Part shown: positions 8,422 to 15,828 of the stretch, piece after piece
How the letters are laid out: every line of letters begins with the position of its first letter
Position numbering within the stretch: the first letter of the stretch is position 1
Assembly (NCBI GenBank): GCA_014874415.1
Contig: JACWAI010000029.1
Coordinates: 1-45,308 of the forward strand
Direction: 5' to 3'
From: Nitrososphaerales archaeon
Lineage (GTDB): Archaea; Thermoproteota; Nitrososphaeria; Nitrososphaerales; Gagatemarchaeaceae
Length of the DNA: 45,308 bases
Position numbers and translations under genes: made by a program
Notes under the pieces: model-generated
What the model saw: only the letters and a program-made list of their open reading frames with translations
The model's database searches: none
What the model was told of the DNA's origin: nothing

Positions 8422-8943
8422 CTATCCGCCTGCGATGAATACCATGTGGGGAAACTCCCCCACGAACGCAGCCATCGCCGTCCTGACCGCGTCGGGAGAC
8501 CCAGGCATGCAAACGATAAGCTTGCCGGCAGCGACCCCGGCAGTCGCGCGAGTAAGCGCGGCCGCGCTCCCCACTTCGTCGTAGCCCAGCCTCCTGACAA
8601 GCTCGCCGAACCCTTCGAGTTCTTTCTCGAGGAAGGGCTTGACAGTCTCCACGGTGATGTCCCTTGGGGACAGGCCTGTCCCTCCTGCCATCAGGAGCAC
8701 GTCGTCATGCCCCGCCAGGAACCTCTTGACTTCGCGCCTGATCATCGTCCTGTCGTCGGAGACCAGGCTCCTGCGGGTCACGCTGTGCCCATCTCCCTCG
8801 GCCGCGGAAACTGCGACGTCCCCAGCCTCGTCGGTGAAATCAGCCCCGCCCTTCATCTTCGCGTATCTGCTGGTGCTGACTGTGACCACCACGAACCCCA
8901 GGCGGCGCTTAGCCGCCTTGCGGTGCTCTTCATGCGGCTTCGT
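8422..8943 (-). CDS. moaB: MoaB/MogA-type molybdopterin adenylyltransferase, possible ACG start
   Basis: The protein has the MoaB core: VVVTVSTSRY at the N-terminus, the MAGGTGLSPRD loop that binds molybdopterin, and the MPGSPDAV segment. It adenylates molybdopterin before metal insertion. The first ordinary start in frame is a GTG at 8892, which would remove a conserved-looking KPHEEHRKAAKRR leader. Reading back, the only plausible initiator before an in-frame TGA (8953-8955) is ACG at 8943, giving 173 residues and a 14-base overlap with moaC. The ATG that overlaps the moaC stop (8933) is out of frame by one base. So this is an ACG start, a one-base error in the sequence, or a shortened protein from GTG. 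Family assignment is secure; the start is not. Confidence 0.85.
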   Translation of the reverse strand, partial: TKPHEEHRKAAKRRLGFVVVTVSTSRYAKMKGGADFTDEAGDVAVSAAEGDGHSVTRRSLVSDDRTMIRREVKRFLAGHDDVLLMAGGTGLSPRDITVETVKPFLEKELEGFGELVRRLGYDEVGSAAALTRATAGVAAGKLIVCMPGSPDAVRTAMAAFVGEFPHMVFIAGG

Positions 8944-9382
8944 GGGTTCTCTTCACCTTGCTCGTCACCCTGATCGACTCTATCCGCGTGGTGGGATACT
9001 GCCCGTCGGAGTCCTTTTCATGAGACTTCACGACGTCCCAGATGTTGAGGAGAGCCACAGACACGGCGGTCAGAGCCTCCATCTCGACCCCTGTCTTCTC
9101 GTGTGCCGCTACTGTAACAGTCACCTCGACCCAGTCCTTCCCGAGCTCGACCCTCGGCTCTGTCTTCTCGACCTTCAGCGGGTGGGCAAGCGCGATGATC
9201 GACGGGGTGGACTTCACCGCGAGTATCGCCGTTGTGGCGGCCAGTGAGAGGGGGTCCCCTTTCTCGAGTTTCCCTTTCCTAATGAGGTCCAGCGTTGACC
9301 GGCCGAGCTTGATCCTGCCGGTGGCGGTTGCCTCTCGATAGACGACCTGCTTGCCTGAGATGTCGACCTGCCTGAAATGCAC
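8930..9382 (-). CDS. moaC: Cyclic pyranopterin monophosphate synthase MoaC
   Basis: A 150-residue protein of usual MoaC length. It acts with MoaA to turn GTP into cyclic pyranopterin monophosphate. Visible signatures are REATATGRI near the N-terminus, IALAHPL in the middle and GVEMEALTAVSVALLNIWD before the C-terminus. The GTG at 9382 lies 26 bases from the centre of a GATATA box at 9406-9411, so the transcript should be leaderless. The gene overlaps moaB downstream, making a moaC-moaB operon. It is divergent from moaA with 86 bases between starts. Confidence 0.95.
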   Translation of the reverse strand: MHFRQVDISGKQVVYREATATGRIKLGRSTLDLIRKGKLEKGDPLSLAATTAILAVKSTPSIIALAHPLKVEKTEPRVELGKDWVEVTVTVAAHEKTGVEMEALTAVSVALLNIWDVVKSHEKDSDGQYPTTRIESIRVTSKVKRTHEAA

Positions 9383-9405
9383 GCATGCCGCTTCACGTGG
9401 AAGCC

Positions 9406-9411
9406 GATATA
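9406..9411 (-). promoter_or_regulatory. TATA-like box of moaC-moaB
   Basis: The minus strand reads GCTATATCGG, centred about 26 bases before the GTG of moaC. A separate TTTTTA box for moaA lies at 9435-9440 on the other strand. Confidence 0.55.
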
Positions 9412-9468
9412 GCTTCTCCTCCCGCTCAGGAATGTTTTTACTTATGACAGGGAGGTTTCGGCTTCTCT

Positions 9469-10488
9469 TTGCTCCCAGTGGAGGTTCAGAAAGACAGGCT
9501 GCTTCGTGACCGCAAGGGCAGGGTCGCCCGGAAGCTTAGGATATCTGTCACGGACAGGTGCAACTTCGCCTGCCTCTTCTGCATGCCCGACAAGGACAAG
9601 ATGAGCTGGATCCCGAACGAAGAGATCCTGAGCTTCGAGGAGATCGAAAGGCTGGCGGCCGTCCTGGCGTCCCTCGGCATAGAGAAAGTCCGAATCACTG
9701 GCGGTGAGCCACTACTCAGAAGAGACCTTGACAAGCTCGTCGAGAAGTTGACTTCGATCGATGGAATCCGTTCGGTCGACATGACGACGAACGGCTGGCA
9801 CCTTGAGGGCAAGGCCGGTGCTCTCCGCAAAGCAGGGCTCAGAGGAGTCACGGTCAGCCTGCACAGCCTGCGGAACGACAGGTTCGCCAAGATATCGGGG
9901 GTGGACGCCCTCCCCAGGGTCCTGCGCGGGATAGAGAAGGCGCTGGACGAGGGACTCAGACCCGTCAAGGTCAATTCTGTGGCGATCAGGGGTTACAACG
10001 ACGACGAGATCCTCGACCTGGTGGAGTATGCGAGGGAGAGGAGGATTTCGATCCGCTTCATCGAGTTCATGCCCCTCGACGGGCTGGGAATGTGGGATTA
10101 CTCCAAGGTCGTCAGCGGAAAGGAGATCATAGAGACAGTTTCTCGGAGATACTCCCTGGCTCCCGAGGGAAGGGGGACGAGCGAGACTTCGTCGTTATGG
10201 AAGTTTGAAGACGGCAGGGGGGACCTCGGGCTGATCACCCCAATGAGCGAGCCTTTCTGCGATGACTGCGACAGGGTGAGGCTCACTTCTGACGGCAAGC
10301 TCCTTTCGTGTCTGTTCGACACTGAGTACCACGACCTGAGGAGCCCGCTGCGGAACGGTGCCACCCAGGAGGAGCTGGCTGATGCGATCCTGAAGGCCGT
10401 CTGGAAAAAGCCCGACGGCGTGGGTTACATGCCCTGGATCAAAGACGGGTGGGCGAAGCCGAGGAACATGAACGCCATCGGGGGCTAA
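9469..10488 (+). CDS. moaA: GTP 3',8-cyclase MoaA
   Basis: A 339-residue radical SAM enzyme for the first step of molybdopterin synthesis. The SAM cluster motif CNFACLFC is near residue 34, followed by the ITGGEPLLRRD glycine motif. The second cluster is held by cysteines in the C-terminal segment FCDDCDRVRLTSDGKLLSCLF. The protein ends in the diglycine tail AIGG that is needed for MoaA activity. TTG at 9469 is taken as the start because it is about 31 bases from a TTTTTA box; the in-frame GTG at 9478 is an alternative. moaD and moaE follow on the same strand. Confidence 0.95.
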   Translation: MLPVEVQKDRLLRDRKGRVARKLRISVTDRCNFACLFCMPDKDKMSWIPNEEILSFEEIERLAAVLASLGIEKVRITGGEPLLRRDLDKLVEKLTSIDGIRSVDMTTNGWHLEGKAGALRKAGLRGVTVSLHSLRNDRFAKISGVDALPRVLRGIEKALDEGLRPVKVNSVAIRGYNDDEILDLVEYARERRISIRFIEFMPLDGLGMWDYSKVVSGKEIIETVSRRYSLAPEGRGTSETSSLWKFEDGRGDLGLITPMSEPFCDDCDRVRLTSDGKLLSCLFDTEYHDLRSPLRNGATQEELADAILKAVWKKPDGVGYMPWIKDGWAKPRNMNAIGG

Positions 10489-10493
10489 GCGCG

Positions 10494-10739
10494 TTGAAGG
10501 TGAGAGTACTCTACTTCGCTGCGGCCCGCGACCTGGCGTCGGTCGAGAGCGAGCGTGTCCCGCTCAAGGAAAGAGCTTCTGTAGGGGACCTTGCCGGAGA
10601 GATCGTCCGACTGCATCCATCGCTGAAGGCCCTTGAAAGGTCGGTAAGGTTTTCAGTCAACTTCGAGGTCGCAGAGAGGGACGCGCCCCTGCGAGATGGA
10701 GATGAGGTGGGCGTGCTCCCGCCCGTAGCAGGGGGATGA
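10494..10739 (+). CDS. moaD: Molybdopterin synthase small subunit MoaD
   Basis: An 81-residue beta-grasp protein ending in the diglycine tail PPVAGG, as expected for the sulfur-carrying subunit of molybdopterin synthase. The TTG at 10494 is five bases after the moaA stop. A longer frame exists from 10449 but would overlap moaA and extend past the family's usual length. Its stop overlaps the moaE start in an ATGA arrangement, so the two subunits are translationally coupled. It should be charged by the MoeB-rhodanese protein encoded at 7227. Confidence 0.93.
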   Translation: MKVRVLYFAAARDLASVESERVPLKERASVGDLAGEIVRLHPSLKALERSVRFSVNFEVAERDAPLRDGDEVGVLPPVAGG

Positions 10740-11173
10740 AAGTGAAGAAGACGGCTATGATCACAAGGCGGCCAATAGACCCCTCCAAAGTGCTGGCGGC
10801 TGCGGCTGACGACGCCGCGGGAGGAGCAGTACTGTTCGTCGGGACGATCAGGAAGAAGAGCGACGGGAAACGGGTGAGGGGGCTTTCCTACGAGGTGTAC
10901 AGGGAGATGGCTGAGAGGAAGATGGGCGACATAGAAGCCGAGGCAAGGCGGAGGTGGCCTGTCATAGGAATCGCGATGTCGCACAGGTACGGAGAGTTGG
11001 AGGTCGGCGAGGTGAGCGTCGCAGTCGCAGTCTCCTGCGAGCACAGGGCCGATGCCTTCGAGGCGTGCAGGTATTCCATCGATGCCATAAAGGGGACCCT
11101 GCCGATGTGGAAGAAGGAGAGGTTCGCGGACGGCACCGAGACCTGGGTCAAAGGGGCCCCCATAGAAGGGTAG
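10736..11173 (+). CDS. moaE: Molybdopterin synthase catalytic subunit MoaE
   Basis: A 145-residue MoaE. It uses two MoaD thiocarboxylates to insert the dithiolene sulfurs into cyclic pyranopterin monophosphate. Recognised motifs are the GGAVLFVGTIR strand, the LSYEVYREMAERKM helix, HRYGELEVGE, and the C-terminal PMWKKERFADG segment with its lysine pair. It overlaps moaD by four bases, and the convergent xdhC stop lies one base away. Length and motifs leave little doubt. Confidence 0.95.
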   Translation: MKVKKTAMITRRPIDPSKVLAAAADDAAGGAVLFVGTIRKKSDGKRVRGLSYEVYREMAERKMGDIEAEARRRWPVIGIAMSHRYGELEVGEVSVAVAVSCEHRADAFEACRYSIDAIKGTLPMWKKERFADGTETWVKGAPIEG

Positions 11174-11174
11174 G

Positions 11175-12038
11175 TCAGCGCTCGATTTCTTTTGCCTTCG
11201 GTCTCTCGTCCAGCGCCTTCCGGAGCACTTCCTTCCCGTACTTCACCGCCACGACTTCCGCGATTATGCTCAGGGCGATTTCAGGAGCGGTAACGGCCCC
11301 TATGTCAGCGCCGACCGGAGACCTGAGCGACGACAGGAACTCTTCCGTGACCCCCGCCTTCCTGAGGAAGGCCAGGTCTTCCCTGACCCTCTGGCGGCTC
11401 GCCAGCATCCCGACATATCTGAGCTTGAACTTTGAGAGCGCCTGCAGAGTCTCGACGTCTCTTCCCCCCTTCGTAAGGACCACGACGGAATCGGTGTTGG
11501 CGAAGGGGAAAGTGCCGACGTCATAGTCTACGCCTTCGATGAGCTGGTCCGGCTGCTCGCTGAGCACAGGGCTGTGGTCTATGACGACGACGTCGAAGTC
11601 CAAGCTCTTCGCGAGCTTCACCAGGGCGTCTTCCACATCGTCCTTCCCGCCCTGACCGATGAGGATCAGCCTCTGCTGCGGTAGATAGGGCTCGACATAG
11701 ATCTCCATTGTCCCGCCGCAGTTGGTCTCGACGTGTATCTCGTCTTCGTTCTGGCTCTTGAGGACAGCCCCCACCGAGTTCTCGACGCTCTCGAGGAAGA
11801 CCTTCATCATCTTGGGGGTGCCCGTCCTCATCGTCTTCTTGGCAGCGGAGGCTATGGCCGATTCCGGGCACACTCCCCCCAGGGTGCCGTAGAGGACCTC
11901 CCCGGAGTCCGACATGATGACCTTGAACCCTGGCTTGCCCAGCGAGGAGCCTTCCGTTTTGACCACCGTAGCGACGGCGAAGGGCGCGCCCCTGCTGATG
12001 AGGGAGTCCATCATCTTGGCGAACTCGACCTGTTTCAT
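11175..12038 (-). CDS. xdhC: XdhC/CoxI-family molybdenum cofactor insertion protein
   Basis: A 287-residue two-domain XdhC/CoxI protein. The N-terminal domain has the ATVVKTEGSS segment and a GTLGGVCPE loop whose Cys is typical of the family. The C-terminal Rossmann-like domain has LILIGQGG and the family's MLASRQRV and GADIGAVTAPEIALSI segments. Such proteins bind molybdenum cofactor, promote its sulfuration and load it into xanthine-dehydrogenase or CO-dehydrogenase type hydroxylases. No hydroxylase gene lies in the window. The ATG at 12038 is divergent from mocA with about 70 bases between the two starts and a shared AT-rich patch (12071-12080). Confidence 0.92.
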   Translation of the reverse strand: MKQVEFAKMMDSLISRGAPFAVATVVKTEGSSLGKPGFKVIMSDSGEVLYGTLGGVCPESAIASAAKKTMRTGTPKMMKVFLESVENSVGAVLKSQNEDEIHVETNCGGTMEIYVEPYLPQQRLILIGQGGKDDVEDALVKLAKSLDFDVVVIDHSPVLSEQPDQLIEGVDYDVGTFPFANTDSVVVLTKGGRDVETLQALSKFKLRYVGMLASRQRVREDLAFLRKAGVTEEFLSSLRSPVGADIGAVTAPEIALSIIAEVVAVKYGKEVLRKALDERPKAKEIER

Positions 12039-12109
12039 GCTCCTACCCCTGCACGGAACCTCTTCCCCACTTTATTACTTATCCCTCGGATGCAGCACTT
12101 GGAACTGCT

Positions 12110-12727
12110 TTGATCGCAGCGATCGTGCTCGCGGCTGGGTCCTCAAGCCGGATGGGGTTGCCCAAGCAGACGCTGCGTCTGGGCCGTGGACCGATGTTAG
12201 CGAGGGTGCTCCAGGTTCTTCGGCAATCAAAGGTGGACCGGATCATAGTCGTGCTTGGAGCGGGGGCGTCAGGGGTGAAAAGGCGGGTCGAGTTTGGCAA
12301 GGAAGAGGTGGTCATCAATCGCAGGTTCAGGGAGGGGATGAGCGAGTCCATCAGGGTCGGCATGGCAAAGGCCGAGGAAGCAGATGCGGTGCTCATAGTC
12401 CTTGGGGACCAGCCCTTCGTTACTTCCGCCACCGTAGACAGGCTGATCGGAGAATACCACGCTTCGAAGGCGCCGGTCGTGGTCCCCGTCCATCATGGCG
12501 TTAGGGGGAATCCTGTCCTGTTCGATAAGAGCCTATTCCCAAAGATCAAACAGATCAGTGGGGACGTGGGTGCGAAGTCGGTGGTGGCTGGGATCGGCGA
12601 GAGGCTGGCGTCAGTGGTGGTGGAGGACGAAGGGATACTTGTTGACGTCGACACCCCTTCGGATTATTCGAAAGCGCTTTCAAGGAAGGGCCCCGTTAGG
12701 ACGAAGAGAAGCCGGGAACGAGCCTGA
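12110..12727 (+). CDS. mocA: Molybdenum cofactor nucleotidyltransferase (MocA/MobA type)
   Basis: A 205-residue nucleotidyltransferase with the GT-A signature LAAGSSSRMGLPK at the N-terminus and the LGDQPF metal and nucleotide motif in the middle. Single-domain proteins of this kind beside xdhC usually make molybdopterin cytosine dinucleotide (MocA) for the xanthine/CO-dehydrogenase family, but a guanylyltransferase role (MobA) cannot be excluded from sequence alone. The start is a TTG; a TTTATTACTTAT patch lies 30-36 bases before it. The 3' end overlaps the convergent moeA gene by 32 bases. Confidence 0.88.
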   Translation: MIAAIVLAAGSSSRMGLPKQTLRLGRGPMLARVLQVLRQSKVDRIIVVLGAGASGVKRRVEFGKEEVVINRRFREGMSESIRVGMAKAEEADAVLIVLGDQPFVTSATVDRLIGEYHASKAPVVVPVHHGVRGNPVLFDKSLFPKIKQISGDVGAKSVVAGIGERLASVVVEDEGILVDVDTPSDYSKALSRKGPVRTKRSRERA

Positions 12728-13940
12728 TCATAACAGAGGTCCCTGCGGCCATCTCTTTCACCTCCTCGGGGACGACGATGTATCCGTCAGCGTCCACTAG
12801 CATCTTGATAGATTCGGTTTCCGCAACTATCGGTTCTGCTACCAAGGGGGCGCCCTTTCTCAGCCTGACGTAGACCACCTTGAGGAAGTCAGAGAATCGG
12901 GTTCTTGCGTGCCAGGGCGCCCCAAGGATGCACGGAACCTCGAGTATGGAGCTCCTGCCGCCCGAGAGCATTTCGACGAGAGGGACGCCCAAGAGAAAGT
13001 ATGCGTTCATCGCGGCTTGGATGGGTCCCGGCATCATCAGGATGGGTGTCCCGTTGACAGATGCGACCCCAGTCACCCTTCCCCTGTCCATCCTGATGCC
13101 GTGGACCACTTCCTCGGGGCGGAGGCTCGAAACCGCTTCGACGATGTAGTCCCTTCCTCCAGCGGACGTCCCGCCTAGTGTGAGCACCATGTCAGACGAG
13201 GCAACAGCCTTCCTAAGGACACGCGAGAGGACAGGGAGATCGTCCCCGACGACGCCCAGGTAGACGGCGTCACAGCCGACCCTCTGACACAGCCTGACGA
13301 AGACAGGGGAATGACTGTCTGGCATCCTGCCCGCCTTCGGGCGTTTCGGATCGGTCAGCTCGCTTCCTGTTGAGATTACCGAGATCACAGGTTTCCTTCT
13401 GACCTTGACCTTCGGAATCCTCAGTGCGACGAGCAAGCCGACGTCCTGGGCCCTCACCATGTGCCCCTTCGGCAGGATGACCTGTCCTTTTCGCATGTCC
13501 TCCCCTGCACCGTAGACATCGCTACCTGGTTTGGGTGCGTATCCCACCGATATCTTCCCCTCTCGCACTTCTACCGACTCGACAGGCAACACGGCGTCTG
13601 CGCCCGCAGGGAGCCCTGCCCCTGTCACGACCTGGAATGCGGTTCCTTTACCCATGACCGTTCTGGGTCTCTCTCCAGCGCCCGCTCTTCCTATCACCTT
13701 CAGCACTGCAGGGTGAGCCCGGGTCGCACTCTGGAGAGTGGCGGCCGGCACTGCGAACCCGTCTTTGTGAGACAATGTGAAAGGGGGAACGTCCTTCTCG
13801 ACCCTGATGGCCGTCGCCAGGATCCTGCCGTGGGCATCGAGGGATGATATCCACTCGAGGCCCGGCTTGATGCGGGCATGGCGTCCGATCCGTCTAAGGG
13901 CGTCTTCTACCGAAGTGTACTCCGTCACGAGTGGGACCAA
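12696..13940 (-). CDS. moeA: Molybdopterin molybdenumtransferase MoeA
   Basis: A 414-residue MoeA of full length, inserting molybdate into adenylated molybdopterin. Motifs include the SHKDGFAVPA segment (DGxA/V loop), VTGAGLPAGADAVLPVE, the MoaB-like core with VISTGSEL and LTLGGTSAGGRDY, and MMPGPIQAAM. The first in-frame start is the TTG at 13940; upstream in frame is a TAG. The promoter palindrome centred at 13980 lies about 40 bases before, which would leave a short leader. Its 3' end overlaps mocA. Confidence 0.94.
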   Translation of the reverse strand: MVPLVTEYTSVEDALRRIGRHARIKPGLEWISSLDAHGRILATAIRVEKDVPPFTLSHKDGFAVPAATLQSATRAHPAVLKVIGRAGAGERPRTVMGKGTAFQVVTGAGLPAGADAVLPVESVEVREGKISVGYAPKPGSDVYGAGEDMRKGQVILPKGHMVRAQDVGLLVALRIPKVKVRRKPVISVISTGSELTDPKRPKAGRMPDSHSPVFVRLCQRVGCDAVYLGVVGDDLPVLSRVLRKAVASSDMVLTLGGTSAGGRDYIVEAVSSLRPEEVVHGIRMDRGRVTGVASVNGTPILMMPGPIQAAMNAYFLLGVPLVEMLSGGRSSILEVPCILGAPWHARTRFSDFLKVVYVRLRKGAPLVAEPIVAETESIKMLVDADGYIVVPEEVKEMAAGTSVMIRLVPGFSSS

Positions 13941-13971
13941 GTGGCTCGTTTCTACTTCCCTCGTTCTAAGC

Positions 13972-13988
13972 CCTCATATATTATGAGG
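13972..13988. promoter_or_regulatory. Palindromic AT-rich promoter/operator between moeA and the antiporter gene
   Basis: The sequence is a perfect inverted repeat with arms CCTCATA and TATGAGG around a TAT centre. A TATA-like core lies in the middle of the gap between divergent moeA (start 13940) and the antiporter gene (start 14040). It can serve as promoter for both genes and as a dimeric repressor site. Confidence 0.5.
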
Positions 13989-14039
13989 AGCCAACGACTG
14001 CGTATGCGAGCCTTCGCAGCAGCTCCAGGGTGGGCCTGA

Positions 14040-15593
14040 TTGGCAGTCCCCACGGAGACTTTCCTCGTCATCTTCTCTGTCATCATATTCATAGGGTTCG
14101 CCGGGAGTTGGCTGCTCAGCAAGAAGGGGATACCCCAGACTCTGTTCCTCATCGCGGCTGGCATTTTCACACGGTGGCTGGGGATACTTCCGGCGTCGAG
14201 CATCAACGCGCTGTTACCGCTCTTCTCAGAAGTCACCCTGGTGATGGTTGTCTTCGACCTGGGCATGAGCATGAAGATCCGGGAGGCGATGACGGAAGGA
14301 AGGTCCGCCGTGGAGCGCTCTTCCCTCTACATGTTCCTTTCCATACTTCTTGTCGCCCTGGTATTCATCGAGGGGTTCCATTGGGGGGTGTACCAGGCGC
14401 TCCTGCTAGGGGCCGTCATCGGGGGGGACGTCACGATGGTCGTGGTCCCCTATCTTGCGAAGCGTACCTCCAGGACCTATCTGATTTCGAGCCTGGCCAT
14501 CGAGTCGGTGTACGATTCGATGGTGTTGATAATTTTCTTCTTTGTGCTGCTGAGCGGCTACTCGCACCAGACGGCGCTCGACCTGCAAGGGATCGCTTTC
14601 ATCACTTCACAGTTCTTCGTCCAACTGGTCCTGGGGGTGGCTGGGGGCCTGCTGTTCGGGTTCGCTTGGTTGAGGACGGAGAAGCATTTTGGACATTACG
14701 ACTACTTCTATCTCGCGACGGTGGGTTACATACTCCTGACCTACGTGCTCGTCAACGAGGCAGGGGGAAGCGGCATCATCACGGTGCTGACCGTGGGGCT
14801 CATGCTCAGGAACACACTGAAACTCCCTCGCTTGACCGGTCGTTCCGAGCCTTTGTCCGCCGTGTCCCTGAACTACCTGTCCGCGTTTCAGGGCGAAATT
14901 TCATTCTTCCTAAGCTCTTTCTTCCTCTTCTTCCTGGGATTTTCAGTCCAGGAAAGCAACCTGTTGAGCTCGGGCACATACCTTCCGGCTGCAGCGGTGG
15001 TCGGGATACTCGTCGTCACGAGAGTGGTCAGCACTGAAATCGTCGACCGGGGCAAGGGGAGGAAAGACAGGTGGTTCATTGAAGCCATGATGGCTGAAGG
15101 GCTGACACCAGCGCTCCTTGCGACAACCCTGGTCGCCGATTCCGTCGTGGGTTCGGCCGACATATTCACCATCACCACCCTGGTCATCGTGGCGACAAAC
15201 ATCATCGCCGCCGCAGGGGTGTACTTCGCGGTGAAGGGGGAGCAGGGGCTCGGCCTCGAATCTCTGCGCTCGGCGGCACCCCTTGTCAAGGAGCTCGGGG
15301 CCATGGCGACCGGACTGGAGCCTGACACCATGGACTCGTGGAGGAAGCGGATCGTGGCCGACGCCAGGGAGTATGCGCCCCCGGAAGCAAGGGAGAAAAT
15401 CAGTCTCACAGGCGGGTATAGGGGCTCGGACCCGTCCGAGCCAAAGGAGCTCAAGATTTCCAGAGAGGCGGTCCCCTACATCCTCAGGGCGATAGACAAG
15501 AACAGGAGTTCGATGCCCGAAGGGGCGAGGACGTATTTCGAGACCTTGGAGGCGCTCATCGCAAAGGGGGTCCGTGATAGGAGGAAAGAATGA
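14040..15593 (+). CDS. Cation:proton antiporter, CPA-type membrane protein
   Basis: A 517-residue polytopic membrane protein with roughly a dozen hydrophobic helices over residues 5-385 and a soluble C-terminal tail of about 130 residues. The layout, with VMVVFDLGMSMKIREAM, GGDVTMVVVPYLAKRTSRTY and AIESVYDSMV segments, matches Kef/NhaP-type monovalent cation:proton antiporters. The GGDVT and ES-YDS segments take the place of the ion-binding acidic motifs in the family. Ion specificity cannot be told. The start is the TTG at 14040. The gene is divergent from moeA and ends just before the tRNA-Pro gene. Confidence 0.82.
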   Translation: MAVPTETFLVIFSVIIFIGFAGSWLLSKKGIPQTLFLIAAGIFTRWLGILPASSINALLPLFSEVTLVMVVFDLGMSMKIREAMTEGRSAVERSSLYMFLSILLVALVFIEGFHWGVYQALLLGAVIGGDVTMVVVPYLAKRTSRTYLISSLAIESVYDSMVLIIFFFVLLSGYSHQTALDLQGIAFITSQFFVQLVLGVAGGLLFGFAWLRTEKHFGHYDYFYLATVGYILLTYVLVNEAGGSGIITVLTVGLMLRNTLKLPRLTGRSEPLSAVSLNYLSAFQGEISFFLSSFFLFFLGFSVQESNLLSSGTYLPAAAVVGILVVTRVVSTEIVDRGKGRKDRWFIEAMMAEGLTPALLATTLVADSVVGSADIFTITTLVIVATNIIAAAGVYFAVKGEQGLGLESLRSAAPLVKELGAMATGLEPDTMDSWRKRIVADAREYAPPEAREKISLTGGYRGSDPSEPKELKISREAVPYILRAIDKNRSSMPEGARTYFETLEALIAKGVRDRRKE

Positions 15594-15629
15594 ATGAAGG
15601 TTAGCTCCCCATACGCAGAGAACAGAAAA

Positions 15630-15727
15630 TGGGGCCGTCGAGATTTGAACTCGAGATCGCCAGCGCCCCAGGCTCACCGTGAAGTGCCTTCACTCTGGTA
15701 TGCTGGACCAAGCTACACTACGGCCCC
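15630..15727 (-). tRNA. tRNA-Pro(GGG) with a 22-base intron at a non-canonical position
   Basis: The minus strand folds into a tRNA: acceptor GGGGCCG with CGGCCCC, D-arm with AGCTTGG in the loop, T-arm TCGAG-TTCAAAT-CTCGA, discriminator A and no encoded CCA. A five-pair anticodon stem CCAGC/GCTGG and the loop CTGGGGC with anticodon GGG form only if bases 15673-15694 are removed. The acceptor and T-arm suit archaeal tRNA-Pro. The intron would lie between positions 30 and 31, not at 37/38. A T-run follows the 3' end. Confidence 0.88.
15673..15694 (-). other. tRNA-Pro intron (22 bases)
   Basis: The insert interrupts the 5' side of the anticodon stem after CCAG. Inside it GTGAAG pairs with CTTCAC around a GCA loop, and the flanks CCAG/CTGG can pair in the precursor. 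This could form a relaxed bulge-helix-bulge for the splicing endonuclease. The exact cut sites could shift by a base or two. Confidence 0.65.
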
Positions 15728-15754
15728 ACAAAAACGGGGCCGCGCCGGTGTCAG

Positions 15755-15760
15755 TTTAAA
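15755..15760 (-). promoter_or_regulatory. TATA box of tRNA-Pro
   Basis: TTTAAA is centred about 30 bases before the mature 5' end at 15727, which leaves a leader of only a few bases. Confidence 0.6.
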
Positions 15761-15828
15761 GGTTAGGTGTCTTACGTCTTCGAATCTTCGTAAAGGCCCA
15801 TCAGGTTGCCTTCCGTTGTCCTTGCGTC

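Noticed and set aside
7673-8584. 303-residue frame across the MoeB-rhodanese gene and the moaB end
   Set aside because: Overlaps two well-supported genes in another frame and resembles no protein family.
14030-15037. 335-residue frame over the antiporter gene
   Set aside because: A high-GC shadow; the antiporter frame shows regular membrane helices and this one shows none.
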